Source of the DNA: Nymphalis io
Taxonomy: Eukaryota > Arthropoda > Insecta > Lepidoptera > Nymphalidae
Direction: 5' to 3'
DNA length: 64,000 nucleotides
NCBI RefSeq assembly: GCF_905147045.1
Contig: NC_065894.1
Location: forward strand, 5,803,501-5,867,500
The notes beneath the pieces were generated by a model. The model saw nothing but the letters and a program-made list of their open reading frames with translations, was not told the DNA's origin and ran no database searches. Every line of letters begins with the position of its first letter. Within the stretch, counting starts at the first letter, position 1. This document shows positions 47,270 through 58,837 of this stretch, one piece after another. The position numbers and the translations under genes are program-made.

Positions 47270-47610
47270 CACAATTTTATTATCAGACTGATAGTATCGT
47301 TCGCAGTGCCACCGATCCCGAGGCTCTGGGTTCAAAATTCTGTTTACTCTATAAATAATTGGCATTATTCTCCCGTGCTTTAGAAATCACGTACAGTTGG
47401 CATGATATATGAACTCCTGGTCATGCTTACTGATTACTGATAGACTTACTGTTTCATCAGATTGAGAGTGAGGGAATAGTGAATACACCTGTGTTTATGT
47501 ACACACTTGTGCAATATAATAACTCCCATGCCAGGAATAGCCAACTGATCTTTCTTGATAACGGGTGCTATATCCGAAATCGACCAAACGGACATCATAA
47601 GTGTCATCAC
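47270..47610 (+). repeat. Old S1 SINE copy at the 3' end of protease A (same in units 2 and 3)
   Basis: Decayed tRNA-like part (CTCTGGGTTCAAAATTC), then CTCCCGTGCTTTAGAAATCACG, AGTGAGGGAATAGTGAATACAC, TTATGTACACACTTGTGCAA and TATCCGAAATCGACC, in the same order as the S1 copy at 24908. It ends about 65 bp before the protease stop codon. Equivalent copies lie at about 53576-53915 and 58437-58775. Confidence 0.7.
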
Positions 47611-47672
47611 TGGTATATAGAGATGTTGAATTTTAGAAAAACAAGCTGGTTTATATTAAGTGAGACTATTAT

Positions 47673-49456
47673 TTATTGGCTATTGATCCAAGATACGTAT
47701 GAAGTAACTCTTGCGAAAGCTGCAGGGAAACCGGCCTCACAACCAGCTCTGGCTCCATATGATGTCACTCCGATCTAAATAAGATAAAACATATTCGCAT
47801 TTTAAATTATATTTTATTATAATTAATATATAGATTTAAGCTTGTATAAAATAAAATAAACGTAAAACTTTCGGCCTTAGTTATATACGTTTTTTAGTGT
47901 TAGCTAAATACTTATTTTTCTCTTTCTTACATATTTGATTTGACATTTGTATGAAAGAGAGCATTATTAATAATCATCCCATCACAATATTTATAGGTAA
48001 AGCCGTTTATTGTTAAATATTATGAATTATATATATATATTTGTACTTACCAAGACCTGTCTGCCAGCGATGTTAACGGCTAAAGGTCCACCAGAGTCAC
48101 CTTGGCAAGTTCCTCTGCCGCCTTCACCGCTGGTGCAGATATTTGAGGCATGGACGAAGTCGGTGCCGTATACAGCAGCGCATTGAGCATTGGTTATGAC
48201 GCTGAGGTTCACGGAGCTAAGTCTTTGGCTCGTTGGAATTGAGCCACCTGTGTGATAAATTATTGTGAAATGATATATCAAATAGATGAAAAAAAATTTG
48301 TTTGGGTAGAACTGTCTTAGAATTCAGTTGGAAGATTTGACCCAAATAGATAATTAGTTTAAGGGAAGGTAACACCTCCGAAATGAAGAAAGTAAATTAA
48401 CTTATAAGAGTGTTACCAAAATAGTACAACTATGTAAGAAGTGGCAAACGGGACGAAGGCTCACCTGATGGAAAGTGACTACCACCACTCATGGACACTT
48501 ACAATACGAGGGCGTGCATGTGCGTTGCCAGCCGTTTTCAAAAATATAACGAAATTAATATCTTACCGTCTCTGGTTAGACCATATCCGGATGCAAGAGC
48601 GTTAAAACCATTGAAATCGTTACCAAGCTGATCGGCACTAGGGAGAACGATGGGCTGGATTCCAGCTAAAATTAAGGAATAACATTTTGAATAATGAATG
48701 ATATTTTGTTCAACTAAGTTAAGTATATAGTTAAGTGATGTAAATCTTTCGAAATAGATCTTGATTTTACATAATTTTGCAACCACACAAGATTATATCT
48801 ATATAAAATTGTAGTGCTTATCTTTTTTTTTAATCCCCTGTTTATAATACGTACTACTAGTTATTACTGGAGAAGGAAGGTAAATAACAGCAATGTCGTT
48901 AGCGGCGTTTGAAGGTGTCCAGTTAGGGTGGACTGCGATATCGGTGGTGGCAATGCGATGACCTCCAGTGAAGATGGTGTTGGAACCGAGGACGACAGTG
49001 ATAGACTGAGCAGTCAAAATGCCATCCGTGTAGCAGTGAGCAGCGGTCAAAACGCGAGTATTGGAAATCAGCGAACCGCCGCACATAGAGGTGAGGACGA
49101 ATAAGATAGTAATAACGAGTCCAGCCTGAATACAAAAAAAAATATCATTAAAATATTTAGTCGTTTTAAGTTACATAAGAAATATTCTATTATAATTATT
49201 CAATTTTTAAACGCATTATATGTACCCTTAAATATATATTTACATGGTAGGGAACTTGCTAGATATCAGTGATCGAACCACCAACGATTCTGGGGTAGTA
49301 TTTCAAACCTAATTCTTCAGCGGTCTTTACTTTGCTAGCTAATGGAATACCAACTGTTCTATGGTAATCGTACACAGAAGCGCCATCGTAATTATTTTCT
49401 CCATACACAGCGCTGATAGCAACAGCTAGTACAACCGAAACCAGCAAAGTCTTCAT
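47673..49456 (-). pseudogene. Serine protease A: S1-family digestive-type protease with premature stop
   Basis: Five exons: 49244-49456, 48855-49125, 48567-48665, 48051-48247, 47673-47774. It would encode 293 residues. Signal peptide [19 protein letters not shown], propeptide to Y-Y-P-R, activation site I-V-G-G. Triad: His in L-T-A-A-H-C, Asp in N-D-I-A-V, Ser in G-D-S-G-G-P. The last short exon gives G-V-T-S-Y-G...F-A-R-V-T-S-Y...W-I-N-S-Q. A TAG at 49259-49261 replaces the GAG of copy B, ending translation after 65 codons. The last exon base is T instead of G (CAT|GTAAAT against CAG|GTAAAT), which weakens the donor. All else is intact and nearly identical to copy B, so inactivation is recent. 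It could be a polymorphism or assembly error. Confidence 0.88.
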
Positions 49457-49494
49457 CGTGGATAACAGTTTTTCGATTTGTTTATTTCCAGATT

Positions 49495-49523
49495 CTTTTA
49501 TATAAAATACATCTTATCTATCT
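49495..49523 (-). promoter_or_regulatory. Core promoter of protease A: TATA box and GATA-type sites
   Basis: Minus-strand TATATAAAAG at 49495-49504, 39-48 bp before the ATG, so the 5' UTR is short. Directly upstream, AGATAGATAAG (49513-49523) carries two overlapping GATA motifs; GATA factors drive gut genes in insects. The same block precedes copies B and C. Confidence 0.7.
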
Positions 49524-49525
49524 GT

Positions 49526-50110
49526 ATATAATCAGTTTTAATCAAAGGATAAAAATGTTTTGATTATAAACAAATGACATTACATTTACATTACATTTTA
49601 GATTCATTAAAATTTACGAATAAATAAATCTGTTTAGTAGTTAAATTATTTTCTATGATATTTTGTCTCTTTTTAATAAAACCTTATATTACATTTTTTG
49701 GACACTATTCATTTAAACAATCTAACGACACCTTTTATGTTTAAATTTAGCCCCTTAAGACACAGATCCTCGTAAATAAACAGACAAGATAATACATACT
49801 TACATATTATGTTTTTTCTCGCAATAAAATATCATAATAAAAATACAATAAAGTAATAAATAATAATTTAGTAAGCATGTTTGAATTGAATTGGTTTTTC
49901 CCATAAAGATAAACGATTAAAGATTTGAAAAATTAAAAGATGTATATAATGATTTAAATTAATTTTAACGCATTACTATCAGATTAGATAATATAATTTA
50001 TAAAATATTAATCAGAAATTATGTAAAAATTCCATTTAAAATCCCAGCAAGATAGCATTAATATAATTAAAGGTCATTCGTGTATTGTCGAGTATTAAAT
50101 ACTAAGTATT
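49526..50110. other. Upstream region of protease A, repeated in units 2 and 3
   Basis: AT-rich, no ORF. It is almost identical in units 2 and 3 up to the SINE remnant at 50125, so it probably holds shared control sequence. I see no other defined site. Confidence 0.4.
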
Positions 50111-50124
50111 TGTTTATATTTAGA

Positions 50125-50197
50125 GCTCGGATGCTAGGCGGTTAAAATGCCTGAGTTTTAACCGATGTTTGTGGGTTCACCCAGGCAAGCACCACTG
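50125..50197 (+). repeat. S2 SINE head remnant at the unit 1/unit 2 junction
   Basis: GATGCTAGGCGGTTAAAATG (A-box-like), GTTTTAACCGATGTTTGTGG, GTTCACCCAGGCAAGCACCA and CTGAAA. The match breaks off at GAAA, where the unit start (GAAACATAGC) begins. The same junction is at 56381-56453, and the uninterrupted SINE is at 61601-61835. Confidence 0.8.
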
Positions 50198-50742
50198 AAA
50201 CATAGCTTTTATTTATTTATACTTGAACATTTCCGTTCTACATTAGTATTTGCTTTAGATGCATTCGGGCTGTGTAAACTTGAATTGTATACATTATTAT
50301 ATGTGATACAGTATACCTATAGTATGGTATATGTATCGTTGCAGTCTCTTGTTATGCTACAGCCAGAGGCGATGACTGTTGAAACATCTGACTCAGACTG
50401 GACGATAGGTAAATTGGCTGGATCGGCATTGTAGAATAATAGTATTTTCAATATACACACTAATTGGTATCTTGCTAACATTCAGCTCATACACAGACGT
50501 ATGTACATGTGAAATGTTAAGTCAGTTTTTTTATTTGTTTTATTTCAAATGTTGTTCGTTACGAATATGTACAAATACATATTTTTTAATAGGATGGCAG
50601 ATGAATAAATTGGCTGTTAGATGATGAGTGGTCACTACTGCCTATAGAGATTGGCACAATTAGTTATAGTTATTATTCCTTACACTGTTAATCTGCCGTC
50701 AAAAATGAGAAATTTATTGTCTTATATCTTAAGCCTATAAAA

Positions 50743-51058
50743 AGCCGAGATGGCCTAGTGGTTAGAACGCGTGAATCTTAACCGATGATCGTAGGTTCAA
50801 ACCCGGGCAAGCACCACTGAATTTTCATGTGCCTTATTTGTAATTTGTGTTTATAATTCATCTCGTGCTTGACTGTGAAGGAAAACATCGTGAGGAAACC
50901 TGCATGTGTCTAATTTCATTGAAATTCTGCCACATGTGTATTCTACCAACCCGCATTGGAGCAGCGTGGTGGAAAAAGCTCCAAACCTTCTTCTCAAAAA
51001 GGAGAGGAAGCCTTAGCCCAGCAGTGGGACATTAACAGGCTGATACTGTTACTGTACT
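50743..51058 (+). repeat. tRNA-derived SINE (family S2) in unit 2
   Basis: Same insertion as 37337-37655. B box here is GTAGGTTCAAACCCGGGC. A second decayed S2 head follows at 51068-51230. Confidence 0.85.
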
Positions 51059-53976
51059 GTTTATATCTTAAGCCGAAATGACCCAGTGGTTATGAAACGT
51101 AAATCTTTCCCGATAATTCGTTAAAGCCCAGACAAGCACTGCTAATGTACCACCACATTTATTATGTGCTTAATTTGTGTTTATAATTCATCTCGTGCAT
51201 TCGTGCGTCTCACCATAAGCAATAAATGAGGGTGTGATCATAAACTCGAATAATTAAATTCAGAATTATATTCTTAATTAAAATATATTGAACACAATAT
51301 AATTCACTTCAGTAAATGTTAAATTTGTGATTGTATTACTAGGTATATACAGTACAATTAGAATAATTTACACTACGCACAAGCAATGTATAATGTAAAC
51401 GGTAAATATTTCGAACAGTATATTATATATACTATCATCGCAAATGAAAACACATTAGTTAAGTAGCTAAGTGCTGTAATTATGTCATTCGTGTACAATT
51501 TATATTTGAATATTGCAAATATGTTACAAATGGAAGTGTTAAATAAATTAATGAGTTCAACTAAATTGTCAAAGGCATGCGGTAAGATACAAGAGCAGTG
51601 CAATTTATAATAATAAGTTTGATAGTACGGTCGAATTAAATGATAATAATTTGCCCCGTCTCTAAAATTAGTCCATAATAGGTACATAGACTGTTTCACT
51701 GTTCAACCACTTAAGTTTAAAGTTAAAGTTTTTTCGTTTTTATGTATACGAGAATTAATTATATTGTTTATTTATTTCTGTTTTCGGAATGAGATCTTAG
51801 TTACTAACATAGTGTCAGTAATGCAGGTGTAAGTTTCGAGATTTTTCTTACAGAATAACTCTACTGTACACTTTTTTTAACTTTACAGATAATAACGTTG
51901 CTTAAAATAAATACATTTTGGTCGTGGCTAATTAACAATGCGTGGGATACATTGTATAAGTGTTATATACATGAATAATACACTTGTTTTGTAGGTAATC
52001 CATATATTTCAAATCAAATTATCAATTTACTCGACACAGTCACGAACGGGTTAGTCAGTCAGAACAGTCACAGATTCAAATTATCAGATATTCGAAAAGA
52101 AAATGTTCGTATTCACCTGACTGAAAATAAATCAAGTAGAACCTTTTTTATAATCGCTTTTAATAAATGATATGATACGTTGTAAACTTATATGAAACTT
52201 CATACAAGACGCAGACGAAAATATATAGATTTAGAAATATAAAAGGTAATTTATTTACGTTTATTAACTATTAACTAGCTTTTGCCCGCGGCTTCGCACG
52301 TAATCTATGTCTATACTAATATTTATGATATTAGTAATATACACGTTTATAATATTAATAAAGATACGATGATACGAAATTTAAAACACGTTTTGAGTTA
52401 AAAAAATATCGCAAAGAACTTCATTCCATTCGGGGGACCCCCGACCGCACATTTTTTATTATATTCTTTAGTTCTATCTGCGGTTTCTATGTGTGAGTGA
52501 ATAGTTATACAATTACACATTACAATCGTTATGTGTAATTGCGTACTTCAAGCTTTTCTCTTTACCAAATAGTAATTATGTAACCCTGTATCTCCATTCA
52601 GTGACATCATTACATGAAATAAATAACTATTAAATGCTATAAATAAATTAAAACTAACCACTGCTAAATATAAAATGTTTTTGAGCGAAAGTTTAAATAC
52701 AAAGTTTAAAGTAGAATTTCCAGAAGAGCATTTTTCTTTTGATAATAAATGCACCAATTTTGATTTTATTTTCTTTTTGTATTTTTAATAAAGACGTAGT
52801 AAACACTTTTAAAGATAGGAATAATTCTTAGTTTGCTTGACAGAAGTTTTAAACGTTACCAAGACGATTCAGATAGTTAAGTCAACGGAGCACGATAGAC
52901 TAAGCATTGAGCTCCTGAAATATGCAACGGTATATTTGCTACTGGTACTAGCTTTAATTTATGTCTCAGTCGCTGTTACTAATCTAATGATAACAATTTT
53001 ATATAAGTAATAAACACAATAAATAATAAAAAACAAAATATGAGATATGTCAGAAGCAATCACGAACAGGTATTGCGCATCAATGCGGCCCGGACATTGT
53101 TTGTAACATTGTCAGCAGATGTTATAATAATTAAAAATAATTATCGTATCTATCTGTTTTACTTCTTTTAATATTTCAAGATTTTAACTATACGAAGTGA
53201 CTTTACGTGTGACTCTTATGATATGCGAGTTATATATCTTCATACTGTTTCTTGTAGCCGTTCTAATCTCGGCGAGTAAGTCGCTTATTTAAATAAATAT
53301 TCCTTGAGCCTATAACATTTTGTTAATTTTGTAATATTACAAAGGTACTAATCGAAACGTTTTAAGCTAAGTGCAAAGGTATCTAAGCGTTTTGAGTGCT
53401 ACATATGTATGTATGTATTATTTATTGAGCTTACGAATGTCTTAATTAAGGAACTAAGTGCTGTAATTATGACGTTTGTGTATAATTTGTAGGTAAATTA
53501 TACAAATATGGTACAAATAGAGATGTCTGGTGAGTCAAATTGTTAAAGGTTAAGATATCAAGAACAGCTGGGTTCATAATTTTATTATCAGACTGATAGT
53601 ATAGTTCGCAGCGCCACCGATCCCGGGGCTCTGGGTTCAAAATTCTGTTTACTCTATAAATAATTGGCATTATTCTCCCGTGCTTTAGAAATCACGTAAG
53701 GTTGGCATGATATATGAACTCCTGGTCATGTTTACTGATTACTGAAAGACTTACTGTTCCATCGGATTGAGAGTGAGGGAATAGTGAATACACCTGTGTT
53801 TATGTACACACTTGTGCAATATAATAACTCCCACGCCAGGAATAGCCAACTGATCTTTCTTGATAACGGGTGCTATATCCGAAATCGACCAAACGGACAT
53901 CATAAGTGTCATCACTGGTATATAGAGATGTTTAATTTTAGAAAAACAAGCTGGTTTATATAAGTGAGATTATTAT

Positions 53977-55712
53977 TTATTGGCTATTGATCCAAGATAC
54001 GTATGAAGTAACTCTTGCGAAAGCTGCAGGGAGACCGGCCTCACAACCAGCTCTGGCTCCATATGATGTCACTCCGATCTAAATAAGATAAAACATATAC
54101 ACATTTTAAATTGATTTAAGCTTGTATAAAATAAAATAAACGTAAAACTTTCGGCCTTATTTATATACGTTTTTTAGTGTTTTTTTAGCTAAATACTTAT
54201 TTTTCTCTTTCTAACATATTTGATTTGACATTTGTATGAAAGAGAGCATTATTAATAATCATCCCATCACAATATTTATTGGTAAAGCCATTAATTGTTA
54301 AATATTATGAATTATATATATATACTTGTACTTACCAAGACCTGTCTGCCAGCGATGTTAACGGCTAAAGGTCCACCAGAGTCACCTTGGCAAGTTCCTC
54401 TGCCGCCTTCACCGCTGGTGCAGATATTTGAGGCATGGACGAAGTCGGTGCCGTATACAGCAGTGCATTGAGCATTGGTTATGACGCTGAGGTTCACGGA
54501 GCTAAGTCTTTGGCTCGTTGGAATTGAGCCACCTGTGTGATAAAAATGATATATCAAATAGATGAAAAAAAATTTGTTTGGGTAGAACTGTCTTAGAATT
54601 CAGTTGGAAATTTTGACTGAAATATATAATTTTAAGGGAAGTTGTGTTAACTTCCGAAATGAAGAAAATAATTTGACTTATATGAATATTACCAAATAGT
54701 ACACCTATGTAAGAATGAAAAGATGGAAAGTGACTACCACCGCTCATAGACACCAACAATACCAAGGGGCTTGTATGTGCGTTGCCGGCCTTTTTTTAAA
54801 TATAACGAAATTAATATCTTACCGTCTCTGGTTAGACCATATCCGGATGCAAGAGCGTTAAAACCATTGAAATCGTTACCAAGCTGATCGGCACTAGGGA
54901 GAACGATGGGCTGGATTCCAGCTAAAATTAAGGAATAACATTTTGAATAATGAATGATATTTTGTTCAACTAAGTTAAGTATATAGTTAAGTGATGTAAA
55001 TCTTTCGAAATAGATCTTGATTTTACATAATTTTGCAACCACACAAGATTATATCTATATAAAATTGTAGTGCTTATCTTTTTTTTTAATCCCCTGTTTA
55101 TAATACGTACTACTAGTTATTACTGGAGAAGGAAGGTAAATAACAGCAATGTCGTTAGCGGCGTTTGAAGGTGTCCAGTTAGGGTGGACTGCGATATCGG
55201 TGGTGGCAATGCGATGACCTCCAGTGAAGATGGTGTTGGAACCGAGGACGACAGTGATAGACTGAGCAGTCAAAATGCCATCCGTGTAGCAGTGAGCAGC
55301 GGTCAAAACGCGAGTATTGGAAATCAGCGAACCGCCGCACATAGAGGTGAGGACGAATAAGATAGTAATAACGAGTCCAGCCTGAATACAAAAAAAAATA
55401 TCATTAAAATATTTAGTCGTTTTAAGTTACATAAGAAATATTCTATTATAATTATTCAATTTTTAAACGCATTATATGTACCCTTAAATATATATTTACC
55501 TGGTAGGGAACTTGCTCGATATCAGTGATCGAACCACCAACGATTCTGGGGTAGTATTTCAAACCTAATTCTTCAGCGGTCTTTACTTTGCTAGCTAATG
55601 GAATACCAACTGTTCTATGGTAATCGTACACAGAAGCGCCATCGTAATTATTTTCTCCATACACAGCGCTGATAGCAACAGCTAGTACAACCGAAACCAG
55701 CAAAGTCTTCAT
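53977..55712 (-). CDS. Serine protease B: secreted S1-family digestive-type protease (293 residues)
   Basis: Five exons: 55500-55712, 55111-55381, 54823-54921, 54336-54532, 53977-54078, all GT-AG. Signal peptide (1-19), propeptide ending Y-Y-P-R, mature start I-V-G-G-S. Triad His (L-T-A-A-H-C), Asp (N-D-I-A-V), Ser (C-Q-G-D-S-G-G-P). Six residues before the Ser, position 189 by chymotrypsin numbering, is Gly, not the Asp of trypsins, so a chymotrypsin- or brachyurin-like specificity is inferred. The exon 5 end W-I-N-S-Q is followed by a stop overlapping AATAAA. It is the only unit with both intact frame and consensus splice sites closely matching A. Likely secreted into the midgut lumen. Confidence 0.95.
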
Positions 55713-55750
55713 CGTGGATAACAGTTTTTCGATTTGTTTATTTCCAGATT

Positions 55751-55779
55751 CTTTTATATAAAATACATCTTATCTATCT
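55751..55779 (-). promoter_or_regulatory. Core promoter of protease B
   Basis: Minus-strand TATATAAAAG (55751-55760), 39-48 bp before the start codon, and AGATAGATAAG (55769-55779). Identical in layout to copy A. Confidence 0.7.
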
Positions 55780-56999
55780 GAATATAATCAGTTTTAATCA
55801 AAGGATAAAAATGTTTTGATTATAAACAAATGACATTACATTTACATTACATTTTAGATTCATTAAAATTTACGAATAAATAAATCTGTTTAGTAGTTAA
55901 ATTATTTTCTATGATATTTTGTCTCTTTTTAATAAAACCTTATATTACATTTTTTGGACACTATTCATTTAAACAATCTAACGACACCTTTTATGTTTAA
56001 ATTTAGCCCCTTAAGACACAGATCCTCGTAAATAAACAGACAAGATAATACATACTTACATATTATGTTTTTTCTCGCAATAAAATATCATAATAAAAAT
56101 ACAATAAAGTAATAAATAATAATTTAGTAAGCATGTTTGAATTGAATTGGTTTTTCCCATAAAGATAAACGATTAAAGATTTGAAAAATTAAACGATGTA
56201 TATAATGATTTAAATTAATTTTAACGCATTACTATCAGATTAGATAATATAATTTATAAAATATTAATCAGAAATTATGTAAAAATTCCATTTAAAATCC
56301 CAGCAAGATAGCATTAATATAATTAAAGGTCATTCGTGTATTGTCGAGTATTAAATACTAAGTATTTGTTTATATTTAGAGCTCAGATGCTAGGCGGTTA
56401 AAATGCGTGAGTTTTAACCGATGTTTGTGGGTTCACCCAGGCAAGCACCACTGAAACATAGTTTTTATTTATTTATACTTGAACATTTCCGTTCTACATT
56501 AGTATTTGCTTTAGATGCATTCGGGCTGTGTAAACTTGAATTGTATACATTATTATATGTGATACAGTATACCTATAGTATGGTATATGTATCGTTGCAG
56601 TCTCTTGTTATGCTACAGCCAGAGGCGATGACTGTTGAAACATATGACTCAGACTGGACGATAGGTAAATTGGCTGGATCGGCATTGTAGAATAATAGTA
56701 TTTTCAATATACACACTAATTGGTATCTTGTTAACATTCAGCTCATACACAGACGTATGTACATGTGAAATGTTAAGTCAGTTTTTTTATTTGTTTTATT
56801 TCAAATGTTGTTCGTTACGAATATGTACAAATACATATTTTTTAATAGGATGGCAGATGAATAAATTGGCTGTTAGATGATGAGTGGTCACTACTGCCTA
56901 TAGAGATTGGCACAATTAGTTATAGTTATTATTCCTTACACTGTTAATCTGCCGTCAAAAATGAGAAATTTGTTGTCTTATATCTTAAGCCTATAAAAA

Positions 57000-57146
57000 G
57001 CCGAGATGGCCTAGTGGTTAGAACGCGTGAATCTTAACCGATGATCGTAGGTTCAAATACGGGCAAGCACCACTGAATTTTCATTTGCCTTATTTGTAAT
57101 TTGTGTTTATAATTCATCTCGTGCTTGACGGTGAAGGAAAACATCG
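57000..57146 (+). repeat. S2 SINE, 3' part deleted, in unit 3
   Basis: Head and first part of the body as in 37337. It shares GTTCAAATACGGGC and CTTGACGGTGAAGG with unit 1 rather than unit 2. It is cut at the deletion junction. Confidence 0.8.
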
Positions 57147-58837
57147 GCGGCTTCGCACGTAATCTATGTCTATACTAATATTTATAATATTAGTAATATA
57201 CACGTTTATAATATTAATAAAGATACGATGATACGAAATTTAAAACACGTTTTGAGTTAAAAAAATATCGCAAAGAACTTCATTGCATTTGGGGATCCCC
57301 CTACCGCACATTTTTTTTATTATATTCTTTAGTTCTATCTGCGGTTTCTATGTGTGAGTGAATAGTTATACAATTACACATTACAATCGTTATGTGTAAT
57401 TGCGTACTTCAAGCTTTTCTCTTTACCAAATAGTAATTATGTAACCCTGTATCTCCATTCAGTGACATCATTACATGAAATAAATAACTATTAAATGATA
57501 TAAATAAATTAAAACTAACCACTGCTGAATATAAGATGTTTTTGAGCGAAAGTTTAAATACAAAGTTTAAAGTAGAATTTCCAGAAGAGCATATTTCTTT
57601 TGATAATAAATGCACCAATTTTGATTTTATTTTCTTTTTGTATTTTTAATAAAGACGTAGTAAACACTTTTAAAGATAGGAATAATTCTTAGTTTGCTTG
57701 ACAGAAGTTTTAAACGTTACCAAGACGATTCAGATAGTTAAGTCAACGGAGCACGATAGACTAAGCATTGAGCTCCTGAAATATGCAACGGTATATTTGC
57801 TACTGGTACTAGCTTTAATTTATGTCTCAGTCGCCGTTACTAACCTAATGATAATAATTTTATATAAGTAATAAACACAATAAATAATAAAAAACAAAAT
57901 ATGAGATATGTCAGAAGCAATCACGAACAGGTATTGCGCATCAATGCGGCCCGGACATTGTTTGTAACATTGTCAGCAGATGTTATAATAATTAAAAATA
58001 ATTATCGTATCTATCTGTTTTACTTGTTTTAATATTTCAAGATTTTAACTATACGAAGTGACTTTACTTGTGACTCTTATGATATGCGAGTTATATATCT
58101 TCATACTGTTTCTTGTAGCCGTTCTAATCTCGACGAGTAAGTCGCTTATTTAAATAAATATTCCTTGAGCCTATAACATTTTGTTAATTTTGTAATATTA
58201 CAAAGGTACTAATCGAAACGTTTTAAGCTAAGTGCAAAGGTATCTAAGCGTTTTGAGTGCTACATATGTATGTATGTATTATTTATTGAGCTTACGAATG
58301 TCTTAATTAAGGAACTAAGTGCTGTAATTATGACGTTTGTGTATAATTTGTAGGTAAATTATACAAATATGGTACAAATAGAGATGTCTGGTGAGTCAAA
58401 TTGTTAAAGGTTAAGATATCAAGAACAGCTGGGTTCACAATTTTATTATCAGACTGATAGTATCGTTCGCAGTGCCACCGATCCTGAGGCTCTGGGTTCA
58501 AAATTCTGTTTACTCTATAAATAATTGGCATTATTCTCCCGTGCTTTAGAAATCACGTAAGGTTGGCATGATATATGAACTCCTGGTCATGCTTACTGAT
58601 TACTGAAAGACTTACTGTTCCATCGGATTGAGAGTGAGGGAATAGTGAATACACCTGTGTTTATGTACACACTTGTGCAATATAATAACTCCCTCGCCAG
58701 GAATAGCCAACTGATATTTCTTGATAATGCCTGCATAATCCGAAATCGACCAAACGGACATCATAAGTGTCATCACTGGTATATAGAGATGTTGAATTTT
58801 AGAAAAACAAGCTGGTTTATATAAGTGAGACTATTAT

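Larger units (their letters stand above)
36791..50196. repeat. Tandem segmental duplicate, unit 1 (contains protease A and a 7-kb insertion)
   Basis: Begins at GAAACATAGCTTTTATTTA (36791) and runs to the SINE-like CAAGCACCACT just before the same start at 50197. Without the 38434-45460 insertion it is about 6.4 kb, close to unit 2. Left of 36791 the sequence is unrelated, so this is the true left end of the array. It contains 111 bp (46619-46729) absent from units 2 and 3. Confidence 0.92.
50197..56452. repeat. Tandem segmental duplicate, unit 2 (contains protease B)
   Basis: 6256 bp, complete and without the 7-kb insertion, so it is the reference unit. It aligns with unit 1 at 36791-38433 and again from 45461 on. 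It retains about 70 bp around 51068-51130 (a second, decayed S2 SINE head, AAATGACCCAGTGGTTATGA) that unit 1 lacks. Confidence 0.92.

Noticed and set aside
47162..47365. 67-codon frame repeated in the three units (also 53467-53670 and 58328-58531)
   Set aside because: Reads the decayed S1 SINE backwards; a by-product of the repeat.
47479..47778. 99-codon frame on the plus strand
   Set aside because: Antisense to the last protease exon and the SINE next to it.
48923..49135. 70-codon frame rich in His, Arg and Tyr, repeated in all three copies
   Set aside because: Alternative frame of protease exon 2 on the same strand. Its conservation follows from the real exon.
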